Below are positions 19,794-30,012 of a stretch of DNA of 64,000 bases, one piece after another. The stretch lies in assembly GCA_947446595.1 (NCBI GenBank), contig CANFGS010000001.1, positions 1 through 64,000 on the forward strand, given 5' to 3'. Origin of the DNA: Neisseriaceae bacterium. GTDB lineage: Bacteria; Pseudomonadota; Gammaproteobacteria; Burkholderiales; UBA11063. A program made the translations under genes and the position numbers. The notes beneath the pieces are model-generated. The model ran no database searches, had not been told where the DNA came from, and saw only the letters and a program-made list of their open reading frames with translations. The stretch's first letter is position 1, and each line of letters starts with the position of its first letter.

Positions 19794-20815
19794 GAATTTT
19801 CCCTTGTATCAATGTTAGTAACATATGCAAGTCCCTTTTTTCCAAGATAAAATGATGATACACCTGCATCAATAATTTTTTGCTCCAAGTCCTTTGCTCT
19901 TTCTTCGGCAATGTTGAGGTTGATTTCTAAAACTCCATTCGCTTTTGTTAATAAAGATATAACCTCACCTTCACCTTTTTTCTTTTGTTTTAGTAGATAA
20001 GGGTTTCCATAAATAAGTTTTTTACTTCCTGTAGTATAACGATCCATAAAGTCTTTTTTAGTAAAACCGCGCTTTGAAATACCACTTAGACCACCGCTCT
20101 TTGTAAGAATTGTCGAAAAATCATTATTTTGTTTTAATTTTTCAATCTGTATGTACAATGCAGAAGAATATAAACTAACTAATGGCACTTGACCTTTAGC
20201 ATTTAAATAATTAATATTCGTATAAATGTTTTGTAATTTTTCAAGAGCGGTTTTAACCTTTCCCTCAATATTAACTGGTTTTTCAGCACTTAAAAATTCA
20301 ATTCGCCCACAAACTACAATTGGGTCAAGAAATATTGGGCATGATATTTTCATAGAGTATGTTAAAATAAAATCTAAAATTTGCTCTAAATCCAACCAAA
20401 GAATCCCCCATAATTGAGATGAGATGGTAGATTTAAATGCGGCATCATTAGCTTTTATCAATCCCGTAAATGAATTTTGATCTGTGCTACCAGTAACATT
20501 ACGAATATATACCAGTTCATTAGTAGCGGATGACTTATCATTAATATTAGAACACAGTAAAGATTTCTCAATATCAGTAAAATAATAATCCTGACACAAC
20601 CTTGCTTGATATAGTTTTCTTTGGTCACCGATAAGACGATTTAGAATTCCCATAACCGTATCTTTGGTGATATTTCGCTGAATAAAATTACCATCTTGTT
20701 TAAGCGAGGTCATAGAACTAATAAAATTTCGTCCATCTTTAGGAAGCTTCTCATTATTAGAGCCATCTAAGAAGGAGTTACGCCAAGATGACTCATATTC
20801 AATAGTGATTTTCAT
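19790..20815 (-). CDS. cas5fv: Cas5fv-type subunit of minimal I-F2 Cascade
   Basis: The start at 20815 (MKITIEYESSWRNSFL) is preceded by AGGAG at 7 bases; an upstream ATG at 20854 lies inside the cas7fv end and is less likely. The roughly 341-residue product is too divergent to identify by motif alone. It is assigned by its place between Cas7fv and Cas6f, by its size, and by segments such as SMKISCPIFLDPIVVCGRIEFL and LYGNPYL-like GNPYLLKQKK. In type I-F2 the Cas5fv subunit caps the 5' handle and carries an extra helical domain that replaces the missing large subunit and contacts the PAM side of the target (known from S. putrefaciens CN-32). Confidence 0.8.
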   Translation of the reverse strand: MKITIEYESSWRNSFLDGSNNEKLPKDGRNFISSMTSLKQDGNFIQRNITKDTVMGILNRLIGDQRKLYQARLCQDYYFTDIEKSLLCSNINDKSSATNELVYIRNVTGSTDQNSFTGLIKANDAAFKSTISSQLWGILWLDLEQILDFILTYSMKISCPIFLDPIVVCGRIEFLSAEKPVNIEGKVKTALEKLQNIYTNINYLNAKGQVPLVSLYSSALYIQIEKLKQNNDFSTILTKSGGLSGISKRGFTKKDFMDRYTTGSKKLIYGNPYLLKQKKKGEGEVISLLTKANGVLEINLNIAEERAKDLEQKIIDAGVSSFYLGKKGLAYVTNIDTRENS

Positions 20816-20825
20816 TAAATTTCTC

Positions 20826-21818
20826 CTATTGTTTTGCTTCAAAATAGATAGCATAATCTGAATGTGGTTGCATGTTAGTTTGTTCAGGGCTTCGTTTAAT
20901 TCGCATCATTTTAGCGCTATCATTATAGTCAACTTCAACTTTATCTACATACATGTATCCTTTAGCCTGTTTTATGTTTAGTTCGCGTAACATATTTAAG
21001 GTTTCATTTACTAAAATATCAATTGCTGTATTATCCAGCAAAATACCAACTTCACCTTCTTGGAAAATTGTACCTCTACGAACATAGTTTTGATTAAAAG
21101 TAGCTTTAGGATCTCTGGTTGGATCGAGTGATTTTATAAAATTTTGAATTTTCTCAGCTATAATTTCTCCTTCACCTTCTTTGATAATCATTGAAGCTCG
21201 ATCAAATTTTTTATCTAGTGAAATAAACTCAAGCTGCTCAATACTTATTGAGCCATAGGCAATATACTCTGTATCACCAAAAGTGGTTTTGGAAAAAATT
21301 GAATTCTCACCTCGTTTATGAGTTATTGAACCGTCTTTTTCTCTAATTTCCTCACTAGAAGATGCATTTGACATTTGTTCAAAATTACCATTACCTAACT
21401 GATCAATAAAATCTGTAATTAATAATGGACTTGTACGCTTACACTGGCTTGAAGGGACAACATAACCACGAATTAATCCGGTGATTGATGTAAGAACATC
21501 AATTAAGTTTTTATCCTTGGCATAATGTAAGTCAAAAGATTGATCTCTGAAAAGATGATGGCGGATACAGTTTTGACTGATATATAATGGAGTTTCAGAA
21601 AAATCAATATCAGATGCTTGTTTTTTATATTTGTAGCCAGTATCCTCTTTGATTTTACCGGTTAAATTTGTGTAACCACGTAATTTTGGTAGGGTATGGT
21701 TATCTACTGTTTTACCATCATCACCTGTAAGCGTAGTTGCTCCATTCCAATTAACAACTCCGTACCCATAAGCAGTGATTTTGAAATCCACACTTTTAAT
21801 ACCTGTTACTCTTGACAT
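20826..21818 (-). CDS. cas7fv: Cas7fv-type backbone subunit of I-F2 Cascade
   Basis: A 330-residue protein starting [20 protein letters not shown] and containing [20 protein letters not shown] and [11 protein letters not shown], features of the I-Fv Cas7 backbone family (RAMP fold), then [18 protein letters not shown] and a C-terminal domain ending [12 protein letters not shown]. Six or so copies would coat the crRNA spacer. It begins 3 bases after cas2-3 and ends 10 bases before cas5fv. It is not the canonical Csy3; together with the lack of csy1/csy2 this makes the system I-F2 rather than I-F1. Confidence 0.85.
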   Translation of the reverse strand: MSRVTGIKSVDFKITAYGYGVVNWNGATTLTGDDGKTVDNHTLPKLRGYTNLTGKIKEDTGYKYKKQASDIDFSETPLYISQNCIRHHLFRDQSFDLHYAKDKNLIDVLTSITGLIRGYVVPSSQCKRTSPLLITDFIDQLGNGNFEQMSNASSSEEIREKDGSITHKRGENSIFSKTTFGDTEYIAYGSISIEQLEFISLDKKFDRASMIIKEGEGEIIAEKIQNFIKSLDPTRDPKATFNQNYVRRGTIFQEGEVGILLDNTAIDILVNETLNMLRELNIKQAKGYMYVDKVEVDYNDSAKMMRIKRSPEQTNMQPHSDYAIYFEAKQ

Positions 21819-21821
21819 AAT

Positions 21822-24773
21822 TTACTCCTCTATTTGATTATTTGTTAAAGTTAAGATCGTTTTATATGAAATTGTTCCAATAGGTTGTTTATCACAGACC
21901 CCATAATATACTGCCTCAGGGTGCCTTGCAGACTCACCACCAACCTTATCCAGATGCTCTGGTATGTAGCTTAAATAAATTGGTGATTCTGGATCGCGTG
22001 CTAAATCAAGTAAAAAATTATCACTATAATATTTCTTCTCACCAGTTATATTATGATGTTTTTTAAACATATGAGATAACAAATCTTTTGAACTGTCTCG
22101 CTGTCCATTATAACTTATTCCTTGAATAACATTAGTAGATTCAGTTATATTGTCAAATTCATCATTCTCAGATATTGGTGGTTTGTAAGCATATTCATTT
22201 AGAGAAATTATATTCCTGTAATCACTAAGATCCAATTTAGCTAACTGGACAAATCTGTTATCGCCACGAAGTGAGTTTTTCTTGAGTTTTGATTTTCTTT
22301 CTGCAGTTTGATTCTTAATAACTTTAGTTGGCTCTGTAACTTTTTGATTAAGTAGTATTATACTACTTTTGATTGCTTTTTCCAAGTCTTGTTGCACGGA
22401 TATGTTATGATTAGAAGCATAAAAATCTTTGTATAGCTTATATAATTCAGGTAGTTGAAAAATACGATCATCTAAGTTTGCTATTAAATATTCATACCAA
22501 GCTTTTGAAGTTTGTAGCTCGTGTAGTGAGTTTAAGAATCTCGATGATACTCCTCTAGATTTACCACGTTTTACATCATCAGTAATTGCAATTTTTAAAA
22601 TATTTATATTAGAATTTTTCCCGAAACGATCCAATCTCCCTAGACGTTGCAGAATATTTTCTGGTGTACTCATTTCGCTAACCATGTAGTTGCAACTAAT
22701 ATTTAATGATGCTTGGACAATAGGACCAGCTCGTAATACATCGTATTTTCTTATTCCATTTTGTTTAAAAGAATCATATACTTCATTGAACAGAAATTTT
22801 TTATCGCTTCTTTTGTACTTCGAATGGAACAATAAACCATTTTCAGCATCTTTTTGATATAAGTAACCAAGCTGAGCTGTTTTCGCAGTATTAGAAATGA
22901 TGAAGGTGTTACTGTCATGTTTTTCGAGAAATGGGCTATCTAATAGTTTTGTTTCGTCGAATTCTACAAACTCTATCTGGTATTGACTATTATTAAATGA
23001 TGACATTTCAATAATATCACGATTGTCAATATTTAGAATTTTGGTTAAATAACTATAGTGTGGTGTTGCTGATATTAATAAAGTACGTTTATCATTTATA
23101 CAACGCATATTTTTATTAGCAATCAATTCTGCAAATAATAAGTTAAATATTTCCATTCCAATATATTCATGGTATTCATCAAAAACCACATGAGAATTAA
23201 CAAAAGGCAATAAACTATTTACGTTAGTATGAGTTGTCACAGCACCTAAAATTTGGTCTATCGTTGTAACAACTACATTCCCTGAAAAATAATTATCTTC
23301 ATGAGTTGTATTCTCCCATGAGTTGGTAAACTTAAACTCACCTGTAAATATTTCAACCGTTGCATTTGGTAAATACGTATCTACCAATTCCTGAAATATT
23401 CCTTGGCAGATTTGTACTCTTGGACAAACCCAAATAATTTGTTGAGAATTTTTTAGCATTGCCCATTCTAAAGCTATTTTAGTTTTACCACAACCAGCAG
23501 CACCTGATAATACAGCAATTTCAGGAACTTTTGCTAATTTATGTGCCATATCACTTTGTTTTTTGGTTTGTTCCGAATTAGGAAATACACTCAATCCATC
23601 TTTAATAAATGAGGTTAAATTAGAAAGATATTCTTGTTTTTCAAGTAAAACTTCATCGAGTCGTTGCTCATTGATTAATTCATGTAAATCTTCAGCAGGC
23701 AGGTTAGAAACTAAACGATCGGCACTTATTACACAAGCTCTCAATAGATTATGGTGGGAATTTGTATTAATCTTTCTTTTTAAATCTTCAAAATCATCTG
23801 TTATGTTATAACTCTTAAATTCTGGATATGCTTTACTTTTAAAATTATAACAAAAATCCTTAAGCAGGTCATTTAATGTATCATCTTTCCAATTACAATT
23901 TTTTTCGAGAGTTTTGATATTTATATCATACCTAGTAGCTATTTTTTGTACGTTTTCAATTAATGTTATAACGTTATTTATCAGCTCCTTAAATTGTTCT
24001 TTACTTAGATTTTTTAATAAATATTCGTAGGTTTTTAAAGAACCATTAAAATCATTGTTTTTGCGATATGGTTTGGTGTGGTGCCAATAAATGACATGTT
24101 GAAGCGCTTCTTTTTGATGTATATTTAGTCCAGTTGATTGGTTTTCAAAAATATTAAACAAAAGTAAAGAAACTTCATTATGTCGAGGATGCTTATCAAA
24201 AGTAAACTTGCTATCAATGTGTTGCCCGTCTTCATCAGGAGTTTTTTGTTTTTGCTTTTTTACCCAATCTTGAAATAATGGATCTATCTTGCCAATATCA
24301 TGCAAACACCCAGCTAAAAATGCTACATTTGTAAGATTGGTATTCTCAGAGTTTTCAATAGCTTTTGTGAAAAGTTTTTGTGCTAAATAACCTATAGCGA
24401 ATAAATGCTCTGATAATAGTTGCAAATGTGTATTTGCATAAAATTGATCCATCTTTGGTTTCATTGTAAACACATCCATAAAAACATCCTTTCTAGTAGA
24501 ATTCACTGGCACTATTCCTTGATTATTAAATTTACTTCTGTTACCTACCACCCAAACTAACTCTGAGCGTGTTCTACTTCTTAACCAATGGCAGGAAACA
24601 GCAGTGCTTTTACTCGCCGTTTGGCGTAATAATTTTTTAACTGCAATTAATCCATCTTCAGTAATCACAGTTTGCCATGTATTACTTCCTATACGGTTGG
24701 CAAATGCATCCAATACTCGTCTAGTACGATTTAATGCCCGTTTTTCACATTGCGATACAAAAGTTACCATCAT
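21822..24773 (-). CDS. cas3: Cas2-Cas3 fusion (HD nuclease, helicase, Cas2 domain)
   Basis: The I-F signature fusion, 983 residues. Residues 1-95 resemble the I-F Cas2 domain (VLDAFANRIGSNTWQTVITE, then VSCHWLRSRTRSELVWVVGN). An HD nuclease domain follows with GCLHDIGK (His158-Asp159) and HPRHNEVS. The superfamily 2 helicase has Walker A SGAAGCGKTK (about 421), the DExH box FDEYHEY (about 529), LLISATPHYS (about 562) and motif VI QRLGRLDRFGK (about 709). A C-terminal domain closes the protein. It degrades target DNA after Cascade recruitment and supplies Cas2 for spacer acquisition. It overlaps cas1 by ATGA. All key motifs are intact. Confidence 0.96.
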   Translation of the reverse strand: MMVTFVSQCEKRALNRTRRVLDAFANRIGSNTWQTVITEDGLIAVKKLLRQTASKSTAVSCHWLRSRTRSELVWVVGNRSKFNNQGIVPVNSTRKDVFMDVFTMKPKMDQFYANTHLQLLSEHLFAIGYLAQKLFTKAIENSENTNLTNVAFLAGCLHDIGKIDPLFQDWVKKQKQKTPDEDGQHIDSKFTFDKHPRHNEVSLLLFNIFENQSTGLNIHQKEALQHVIYWHHTKPYRKNNDFNGSLKTYEYLLKNLSKEQFKELINNVITLIENVQKIATRYDINIKTLEKNCNWKDDTLNDLLKDFCYNFKSKAYPEFKSYNITDDFEDLKRKINTNSHHNLLRACVISADRLVSNLPAEDLHELINEQRLDEVLLEKQEYLSNLTSFIKDGLSVFPNSEQTKKQSDMAHKLAKVPEIAVLSGAAGCGKTKIALEWAMLKNSQQIIWVCPRVQICQGIFQELVDTYLPNATVEIFTGEFKFTNSWENTTHEDNYFSGNVVVTTIDQILGAVTTHTNVNSLLPFVNSHVVFDEYHEYIGMEIFNLLFAELIANKNMRCINDKRTLLISATPHYSYLTKILNIDNRDIIEMSSFNNSQYQIEFVEFDETKLLDSPFLEKHDSNTFIISNTAKTAQLGYLYQKDAENGLLFHSKYKRSDKKFLFNEVYDSFKQNGIRKYDVLRAGPIVQASLNISCNYMVSEMSTPENILQRLGRLDRFGKNSNINILKIAITDDVKRGKSRGVSSRFLNSLHELQTSKAWYEYLIANLDDRIFQLPELYKLYKDFYASNHNISVQQDLEKAIKSSIILLNQKVTEPTKVIKNQTAERKSKLKKNSLRGDNRFVQLAKLDLSDYRNIISLNEYAYKPPISENDEFDNITESTNVIQGISYNGQRDSSKDLLSHMFKKHHNITGEKKYYSDNFLLDLARDPESPIYLSYIPEHLDKVGGESARHPEAVYYGVCDKQPIGTISYKTILTLTNNQIEE

Positions 24774-25735
24774 AGTTGATCTGTCTTCCAGTCATTTAGT
24801 AGAGCAATGTTTTTAACAGTATCAAACATATATTCGAGAGCTTTATGCTTTGTAAAAATCTGCAAACATTGTTCTCTAAAATCCTGCTCACTCGTGTTTT
24901 CGCTTGCACAAATAAATGCTAGTGGTAAAACCAAGGCATCTTTGACCAAGTCAGCGACATCAAAAACCAGTGCGCCACGTCTTGTTTTACCATGCATAAC
25001 AGCAAATCCATGCGGGATTCCAAGTACCCATAGGCAACTTGCAGCTAATCCATACGCTAGATAATTTCCATGATTAAGGAAGTTATTTGCTTTATCACTA
25101 GCTTCACGTTCCCGAGTGAAATTGTCATACTTGCAATTAGTTGCTGCTATTTTATAAAGGTTTTTAGTTAATTGTGCCTCGCTAGATAAAAGTTCTGAAA
25201 CTGAAGTAGCATTATTAAATTTAACTTTATAGCTCGAGAATAATTGCTTAATTTCGTTATCTTTGCAAACAAAACCATATTCAGTGAGTTCGCGGTCATT
25301 AGCCCATGTTTTTTCGATAAAATCCATCCGTGATTTTTGGAAAATCTTTGCAGCACTCAAACGTTTATCATCATCAAACCAAAATGACATCCAGCCTTGT
25401 ACATATTCAGTGGGGCGATATTCACTTTGTGGTGTTAGCCATTCAATTTCACTTCCCATAAATAATGGTGTTCCACCACCACCAGAAAATCCAACTAGCA
25501 CTCCACTGGAAGCGAGCATGCGCATTGCGGCTTGGGTAATCGAAGTACCTGTTGCTAATAAGATAACCGTTGTATTGGCTATTGGAATATTCCAATATAA
25601 ATTCTCATTTTTAGCTTCGGTAAGATAAAGAACTCGACCATCTTTTTGCATAACGCGGCAATGTTCTAGATAAAATATATTAGCTCGTTTTGAATATAAC
25701 ACTGCCTTTAATTCTTTAGAAGATAATTGCTCCAT
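24770..25735 (-). CDS. cas1: Cas1 integrase, type I-F
   Basis: A 321-residue Cas1 starting MEQLSSKELKAVLYSKRANI. Type I-F hallmarks include LEHCRVMQKDGRVLYLTEA, TGTSITQAAMRMLASSGVLV, GFSGGGGTPLF, the metal-binding Glu region around NNATSVSELLSSEAQLTKNLYK, NHGNYLAYGLAASCLWVLGI with HGKTRRGALVFDVADLVKD (active-site His and Asp). It joins Cas2-3 to insert new spacers at the leader. It is the first gene of the cas operon, with a strong promoter about 140-175 bases upstream. Confidence 0.96.
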   Translation of the reverse strand: MEQLSSKELKAVLYSKRANIFYLEHCRVMQKDGRVLYLTEAKNENLYWNIPIANTTVILLATGTSITQAAMRMLASSGVLVGFSGGGGTPLFMGSEIEWLTPQSEYRPTEYVQGWMSFWFDDDKRLSAAKIFQKSRMDFIEKTWANDRELTEYGFVCKDNEIKQLFSSYKVKFNNATSVSELLSSEAQLTKNLYKIAATNCKYDNFTREREASDKANNFLNHGNYLAYGLAASCLWVLGIPHGFAVMHGKTRRGALVFDVADLVKDALVLPLAFICASENTSEQDFREQCLQIFTKHKALEYMFDTVKNIALLNDWKTDQL

Positions 25736-26052
25736 CTAGCGAACTCTTTCTTAATTCGTGAAAACTATTTAAGTGATATCTGTTAAAATTTGGCACTATA
25801 CAGTGCATATTATATCTTATAAAACAATTCATTTCGAATTAATAAGAATTTTATCCATAATTAAAGGTTTGTAAAGCTAGGTATATATAGTTTTGCCTTG
25901 CTATAATGACAAATGCATTATAACTAACGTAGATTATATTATAATTGCTCCTAATATCGTAATATAATATTGTTATTAAACTATTTTATAGCCTCCAAAA
26001 GTAAGGGAAATGATGCATCTAATATCCCATATCGCCAGTAAGGAAAACTTTT
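25736..26052. other. Divergent intergenic region between cas1 and pnuC
   Basis: 317 bases without an open frame of note. It holds the cas operon promoter, a 14-base palindrome in the cas1 leader (GCACT, loop ATAC, AGTGC at 25793-25806) and the pnuC ribosome site AAGGA at 26040-26044. The last 70 bases before pnuC contain short purine-rich motifs but I could not fold them into a known riboswitch class. Confidence 0.6.
25884..25912 (-). promoter_or_regulatory. Promoter of the cas operon
   Basis: On the minus strand TTGTCA (25907-25912), exactly 17 bases, then TATATA (25884-25889). Initiation near 25877 would give a cas1 leader of about 140 bases containing the 25793-25806 palindrome. Confidence 0.65.
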
Positions 26053-26634
26053 ATGAGTAAACTTGATATTTCTATTTTTATAATTTCGGTTTTAGGTATT
26101 CTTCTAGAGATGGTGCAAAAGCCCATTTTTTGGTTATTATACATAGTAGGAGCTATGCTTCTGGGGTATGAGTTTATTACAACCCACCTCTATGGTAGTA
26201 GTATTTTACAAATAATATATGTTGTTCTGTCAATATATGGGTGGTATAAATGGACTAATAAGGATGCTAAGCAGCATGTTGCAGTAATTTGTTACACTAC
26301 ATTTAAGCAATGGATAAACTACATAATTGCAACAGTTGTTATGGCTATTATTAGCTATTATATTTTAAAATATACAGGAGATACGGATTATCTGATTGAT
26401 GCAGTTTTAACTGCCGTATGTATAACTGCAACTTATATGGCTGCACTAAAACAAATTGAGAGTTGGTTTATATTTGCTATAACAGTTTTTATATCAGTGC
26501 CATTATATCTTCACTATCAACTATATTTTACTAGTGCTACGTATGTGATTTTTGGTATACTAGATTTTATAGGAGGCATTAAATGGGTAAGAGATTATAG
26601 ACGCACTAAAGTATTAAATGCGTCTATGGTATAA
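26053..26634 (+). CDS. pnuC: PnuC nicotinamide riboside/mononucleoside transporter
   Basis: A 193-residue, about seven-helix membrane protein. PnuC motifs are visible: YVVLSIYGWYKWTNK in the third helix, then DAVLTAVCITATYMAALKQIESW, then GILDFIGGIKWVRDYR near the end. PnuC takes up nicotinamide riboside by facilitated diffusion, trapped by phosphorylation to feed NAD synthesis. No NadR kinase gene is adjacent. RBS AAGGA is well spaced. It is transcribed away from the cas operon. Confidence 0.88.
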   Translation: MSKLDISIFIISVLGILLEMVQKPIFWLLYIVGAMLLGYEFITTHLYGSSILQIIYVVLSIYGWYKWTNKDAKQHVAVICYTTFKQWINYIIATVVMAIISYYILKYTGDTDYLIDAVLTAVCITATYMAALKQIESWFIFAITVFISVPLYLHYQLYFTSATYVIFGILDFIGGIKWVRDYRRTKVLNASMV

Positions 26635-26668
26635 TTAAGCCTTATATATTTTTTTTGGAGATTAAATT

Positions 26669-27154
26669 ATGCCATCATTTGATGTTGTATCTGAAGTAAA
26701 TAAAGTAGAACTAGCTAATAGCCTTGATCAGTCTAATAAAGAAATTAGCACGCGCTTTGATTTCAAGGGAAGTGATGCCCGTATTGAAAGTAAAGAGTTG
26801 GAGCTAACGATTTATGCTGACGATGATTTTAAATTAAGTCAGGTTAAAGAAGTTTTGATTGGTAAAATGACTAAGCGTGGGATTGATACCAGAGTGCTTG
26901 AAGAGGGCAAAAAAGAAAAAGTCAGTGGGAATAAAATGAAAGAAATTATCACTGTCAAAAATGGTATTCCTCAAGATTTAGGTAAAAAAATGATCAAATT
27001 AATTAAAGATAGTAAAATGAAAGTCCAAGCAAGTATTCAAGGTGAGACTGTGCGTGTTACTGGTGGCAAGCGTGATGACTTACAAGAAGCTATGCAGTTA
27101 TTAAAGCAAGGCATTACTGAAGTTCCATTACAATTTAATAACTTTCGCGATTAA
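26669..27154 (+). CDS. yajQ: YajQ-family nucleotide-binding protein
   Basis: A 161-residue protein of full family length: [20 protein letters not shown] at the start, [14 protein letters not shown], then [20 protein letters not shown] and [20 protein letters not shown]. YajQ proteins have two RNA-recognition-like folds. Some (in Xanthomonas and Pseudomonas) bind cyclic di-GMP, others bind nucleic acid. GGAG precedes the start. It is followed 27 bases later by metN. Confidence 0.95.
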   Translation: MPSFDVVSEVNKVELANSLDQSNKEISTRFDFKGSDARIESKELELTIYADDDFKLSQVKEVLIGKMTKRGIDTRVLEEGKKEKVSGNKMKEIITVKNGIPQDLGKKMIKLIKDSKMKVQASIQGETVRVTGGKRDDLQEAMQLLKQGITEVPLQFNNFRD

Positions 27155-27181
27155 TTTTTGTCTTAAGGCAAAGTAATATAT

Positions 27182-28207
27182 ATGATAAAAATGCAAAATG
27201 TCAGTAAATCTTATACATTTAAGAATAAAACAGTTAAGGTATTAAATAATATTAACATTGAGGTATCAAAAGGTGAGATCTTTGGCGTTATTGGACGTTC
27301 AGGAGCTGGAAAATCCACATTAATAAAATGCATTAATTTACTAGAAAAACCAGACACTGGAAGTATTATTGTTGATGGCTTGGATTTAACTACGGTTAGT
27401 AAAGATGAGCTTAGAATGGCGCGCCAGAAAATAGGCGTGATTTTTCAGGGGTTTAATTTACTTAATTCAAAAACAGTCTTCGCTAATGTTGCACTACCTT
27501 TGGTACTGCAAGGTAGTCATACTCCTGAAGAAATCAAATTGAAAGTTGCGAATTTACTAAATTTGGTTGGTCTAACTGATTTTGCTACCAAATACCCCAA
27601 AAGTCTATCAGGCGGGCAAAAGCAAAGGGTAGGAATAGCACGTGCTCTTGCAACTGACCCCAAACTTTTACTTAGTGATGAAGCAACTTCAGCGCTTGAC
27701 CCACAAACTACCAATAGTATTCTTGAGTTGCTTTTAGATATTAATCGAAAGCTTGGACTTACGATAGTTTTAATTACTCATGAGATTGAAGTAGTTAGAA
27801 AAATCTGCGACAGGGTTGCCATTATTGATAACGGTAGTATTATTGAATGTCGTAATACTGTTGATGTGGTTTTACATCCCAAACATGAATTAACCAGAAA
27901 GCTTATAATAGAAGAAGAGGTTAACAAATATTTAGAGCAGGTTTCAGACTTTTATAAATTTCATAAAACCGACACTAATCATTTAGTTATCGTATCATTT
28001 CTTGGAGAGCAGACATTTCAGCCAATATTAAGTAGAGTTTCTAGTCATTCAGGAATGATGTTTAGTATCCTAAAAGGAGAACTTGGGCGTATTAAAAATA
28101 CTCCGTTTGGGCAGATGCTTATTGAATTAAAAGGCGATAATAGTCAATTGCAGAAAGCTTTTGAAGTATTGCATGAAGTAGGGCTTAATTATGAAGTCCT
28201 TAATTAA
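27182..28207 (+). CDS. metN: Methionine ABC transporter ATPase
   Basis: A 341-residue ABC ATPase of the MetN type. Walker A GRSGAGKST (about 38-46), Q-loop IGVIFQGFNLL, signature LSGGQKQRVGIARALA, Walker B LLLSDEATSALDP and the H-loop ITHEIEVV are all intact. A C-terminal NIL (ACT-like) regulatory domain follows (about 260-340), which lets cytoplasmic methionine inhibit transport. No permease (metI) or binding protein (metQ) is in the window; the next gene is lepA. Either they lie elsewhere or this ATPase serves another permease. The upstream RBS is weak. Confidence 0.9.
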   Translation: MIKMQNVSKSYTFKNKTVKVLNNINIEVSKGEIFGVIGRSGAGKSTLIKCINLLEKPDTGSIIVDGLDLTTVSKDELRMARQKIGVIFQGFNLLNSKTVFANVALPLVLQGSHTPEEIKLKVANLLNLVGLTDFATKYPKSLSGGQKQRVGIARALATDPKLLLSDEATSALDPQTTNSILELLLDINRKLGLTIVLITHEIEVVRKICDRVAIIDNGSIIECRNTVDVVLHPKHELTRKLIIEEEVNKYLEQVSDFYKFHKTDTNHLVIVSFLGEQTFQPILSRVSSHSGMMFSILKGELGRIKNTPFGQMLIELKGDNSQLQKAFEVLHEVGLNYEVLN

Positions 28208-28224
28208 TATACAGTTAGGATAAG

Positions 28225-30012
28225 ATGCAAAATATACGAAATTTCTCAATCATTGCCCACATAGATCATGGTAAATCAACATTAGCCGATAGATTTATTG
28301 AATTTTGTGGTGGGCTTGATAAGCGGGAGATGAATACTCAAGTGCTAGACTCAATGGATATCGAGAAAGAACGCGGTATTACTATTAAAGCCCAAACAGC
28401 AGCACTTAATTATAAAGCACGTGACGGGCAAATATATAATCTTAATCTAATTGATACCCCAGGGCATGTGGATTTTTCTTATGAAGTATCTAGATCATTA
28501 TCAGCTTGTGAAGGAGCTCTTCTTGTTGTTGATGCATCTCAAGGGGTTGAGGCTCAGACGGTTGCTAATTGCTATACTGCTATTGACTTAGGGGTTGAGG
28601 TTTTACCAGTACTTAATAAAATTGATTTACCTTCAGCAGAGCCTGACCGTGTGTGTCAAGAGATTGAAGACATAATTGGTTTAGATGCCATGGATGCGGT
28701 TCACTGTTCAGCAAAGACGGGCGTTGGACTTGAAGAGGTTCTTGAGTTAGTAATTAAAAAGATACCAGCTCCAAAGGGGGACGTTAATAAACCACTAAAA
28801 GCACTTATAGTTGATTCATGGTTTGATAATTATGTTGGTGTGGTAATGCTTGTGCGGGTTGTTGATGGAACACTAAAACCTAAAGATAAAATAAAACTAA
28901 TGAGTAATAATGCAAACTTTTGGTGTGAAAGTGTTGGTGTATTTACACCAAAATCTGTAACTAAGCCAAGTTTGTCAGCAGGTCAAGTAGGGTTTGTTAT
29001 TGCTGGTATTAAAGAGCTTCAATGGGCCAAAGTTGGGGATACTATTACTCTTGAAAATAATCCCGCTGATACAATATTACCAGGATTTAAAGAAATTCAG
29101 CCCAAAGTGTTTGCAGGGCTTTATCCTGTAGAATCACATGATTATGAGTCACTGCGTGACTCTTTAGAGAAGCTAAAACTTAATGATGCATCTCTTCATT
29201 ATGAGCCAGAAGTATCACAGGCTCTGGGGTTTGGGTTTCGTTGTGGCTTCTTGGGCTTACTTCATATGGAGATTGTGCAAGAACGCTTAGAGCGTGAATT
29301 TGATATGGATTTAATTACAACGGCTCCAACAGTTGTGTATCAAATTGTAGAAAAAGGCGGCAATGTAATAGAAATTGAAAATCCATCACGAATGCCAGAC
29401 CCTGGTAAAATTGAAGAAATTCGTGAGCCAATTATTAATGCGAATATCTTGGTGCCTAATGATTATTTAGGGTCAGTAATTACCTTATGTAATGAAAAGC
29501 GTGGTGTTCAAACCAATATGCAGTATATGGGGCGTCAAGTTATGGTTAACTACGATATGCCTTTAAATGAAGTGGTGCTTGATTTTTTTGATAAATTAAA
29601 ATCGGTATCACGTGGTTATGCATCTTTTGATTATGAATTTAAAGAGTTTCAGACGTCAGATTTGGTTAAATTGGATATTTTAGTTAATGGTGAAAAAGTT
29701 GATTCGCTGTCTTTAATTGTACATAGAGCAAATTCGGTATATCGTGGGCGGCAATTAGCTGCTAAACTAAGAGAGCTTATCCCGCGGCAAATGTTTGATA
29801 TAGCAATACAAGCAGCTATTGGCGCAAATATTCTGACACGTGAGACTGTGAAAGCCATGCGGAAAAACGTATTAGCTAAATGTTATGGTGGTGATATATC
29901 ACGGAAGAAAAAGCTTCTTGAAAAACAAAAAGCTGGTAAAAAACGAATGAAGCAAGTTGGGAATGTAGAAATTCCGCAGACTGCCTTTTTGGCGATATTA
30001 CAGGTTGATTAG
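28225..30012 (+). CDS. lepA: Elongation factor 4 (LepA)
   Basis: A 595-residue translational GTPase that remodels stalled ribosomes under stress. G1 [13 protein letters not shown], switch region [16 protein letters not shown]3 [16 protein letters not shown] and G4 [11 protein letters not shown] are intact. The LepA-specific C-terminal domain is seen in [19 protein letters not shown], then [19 protein letters not shown], and [26 protein letters not shown]. The stop is directly followed by the pth start. Confidence 0.98.
   Translation: MQNIRNFSIIAHIDHGKSTLADRFIEFCGGLDKREMNTQVLDSMDIEKERGITIKAQTAALNYKARDGQIYNLNLIDTPGHVDFSYEVSRSLSACEGALLVVDASQGVEAQTVANCYTAIDLGVEVLPVLNKIDLPSAEPDRVCQEIEDIIGLDAMDAVHCSAKTGVGLEEVLELVIKKIPAPKGDVNKPLKALIVDSWFDNYVGVVMLVRVVDGTLKPKDKIKLMSNNANFWCESVGVFTPKSVTKPSLSAGQVGFVIAGIKELQWAKVGDTITLENNPADTILPGFKEIQPKVFAGLYPVESHDYESLRDSLEKLKLNDASLHYEPEVSQALGFGFRCGFLGLLHMEIVQERLEREFDMDLITTAPTVVYQIVEKGGNVIEIENPSRMPDPGKIEEIREPIINANILVPNDYLGSVITLCNEKRGVQTNMQYMGRQVMVNYDMPLNEVVLDFFDKLKSVSRGYASFDYEFKEFQTSDLVKLDILVNGEKVDSLSLIVHRANSVYRGRQLAAKLRELIPRQMFDIAIQAAIGANILTRETVKAMRKNVLAKCYGGDISRKKKLLEKQKAGKKRMKQVGNVEIPQTAFLAILQVD

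Noticed and set aside
17421-25735. Tn7-like CRISPR transposon (type I-F3)
   Set aside because: cas1 and cas2-3 are present and no tnsA/B/C or tniQ genes are nearby; I-F3 systems lack the adaptation and Cas3 genes.
25981-26052. Riboswitch (THI-box-like or NAD-type) ahead of pnuC
   Set aside because: A short GCCAGTAAGGAAA resembles part of a THI box but the other conserved blocks are missing and no stable fold was found by eye.
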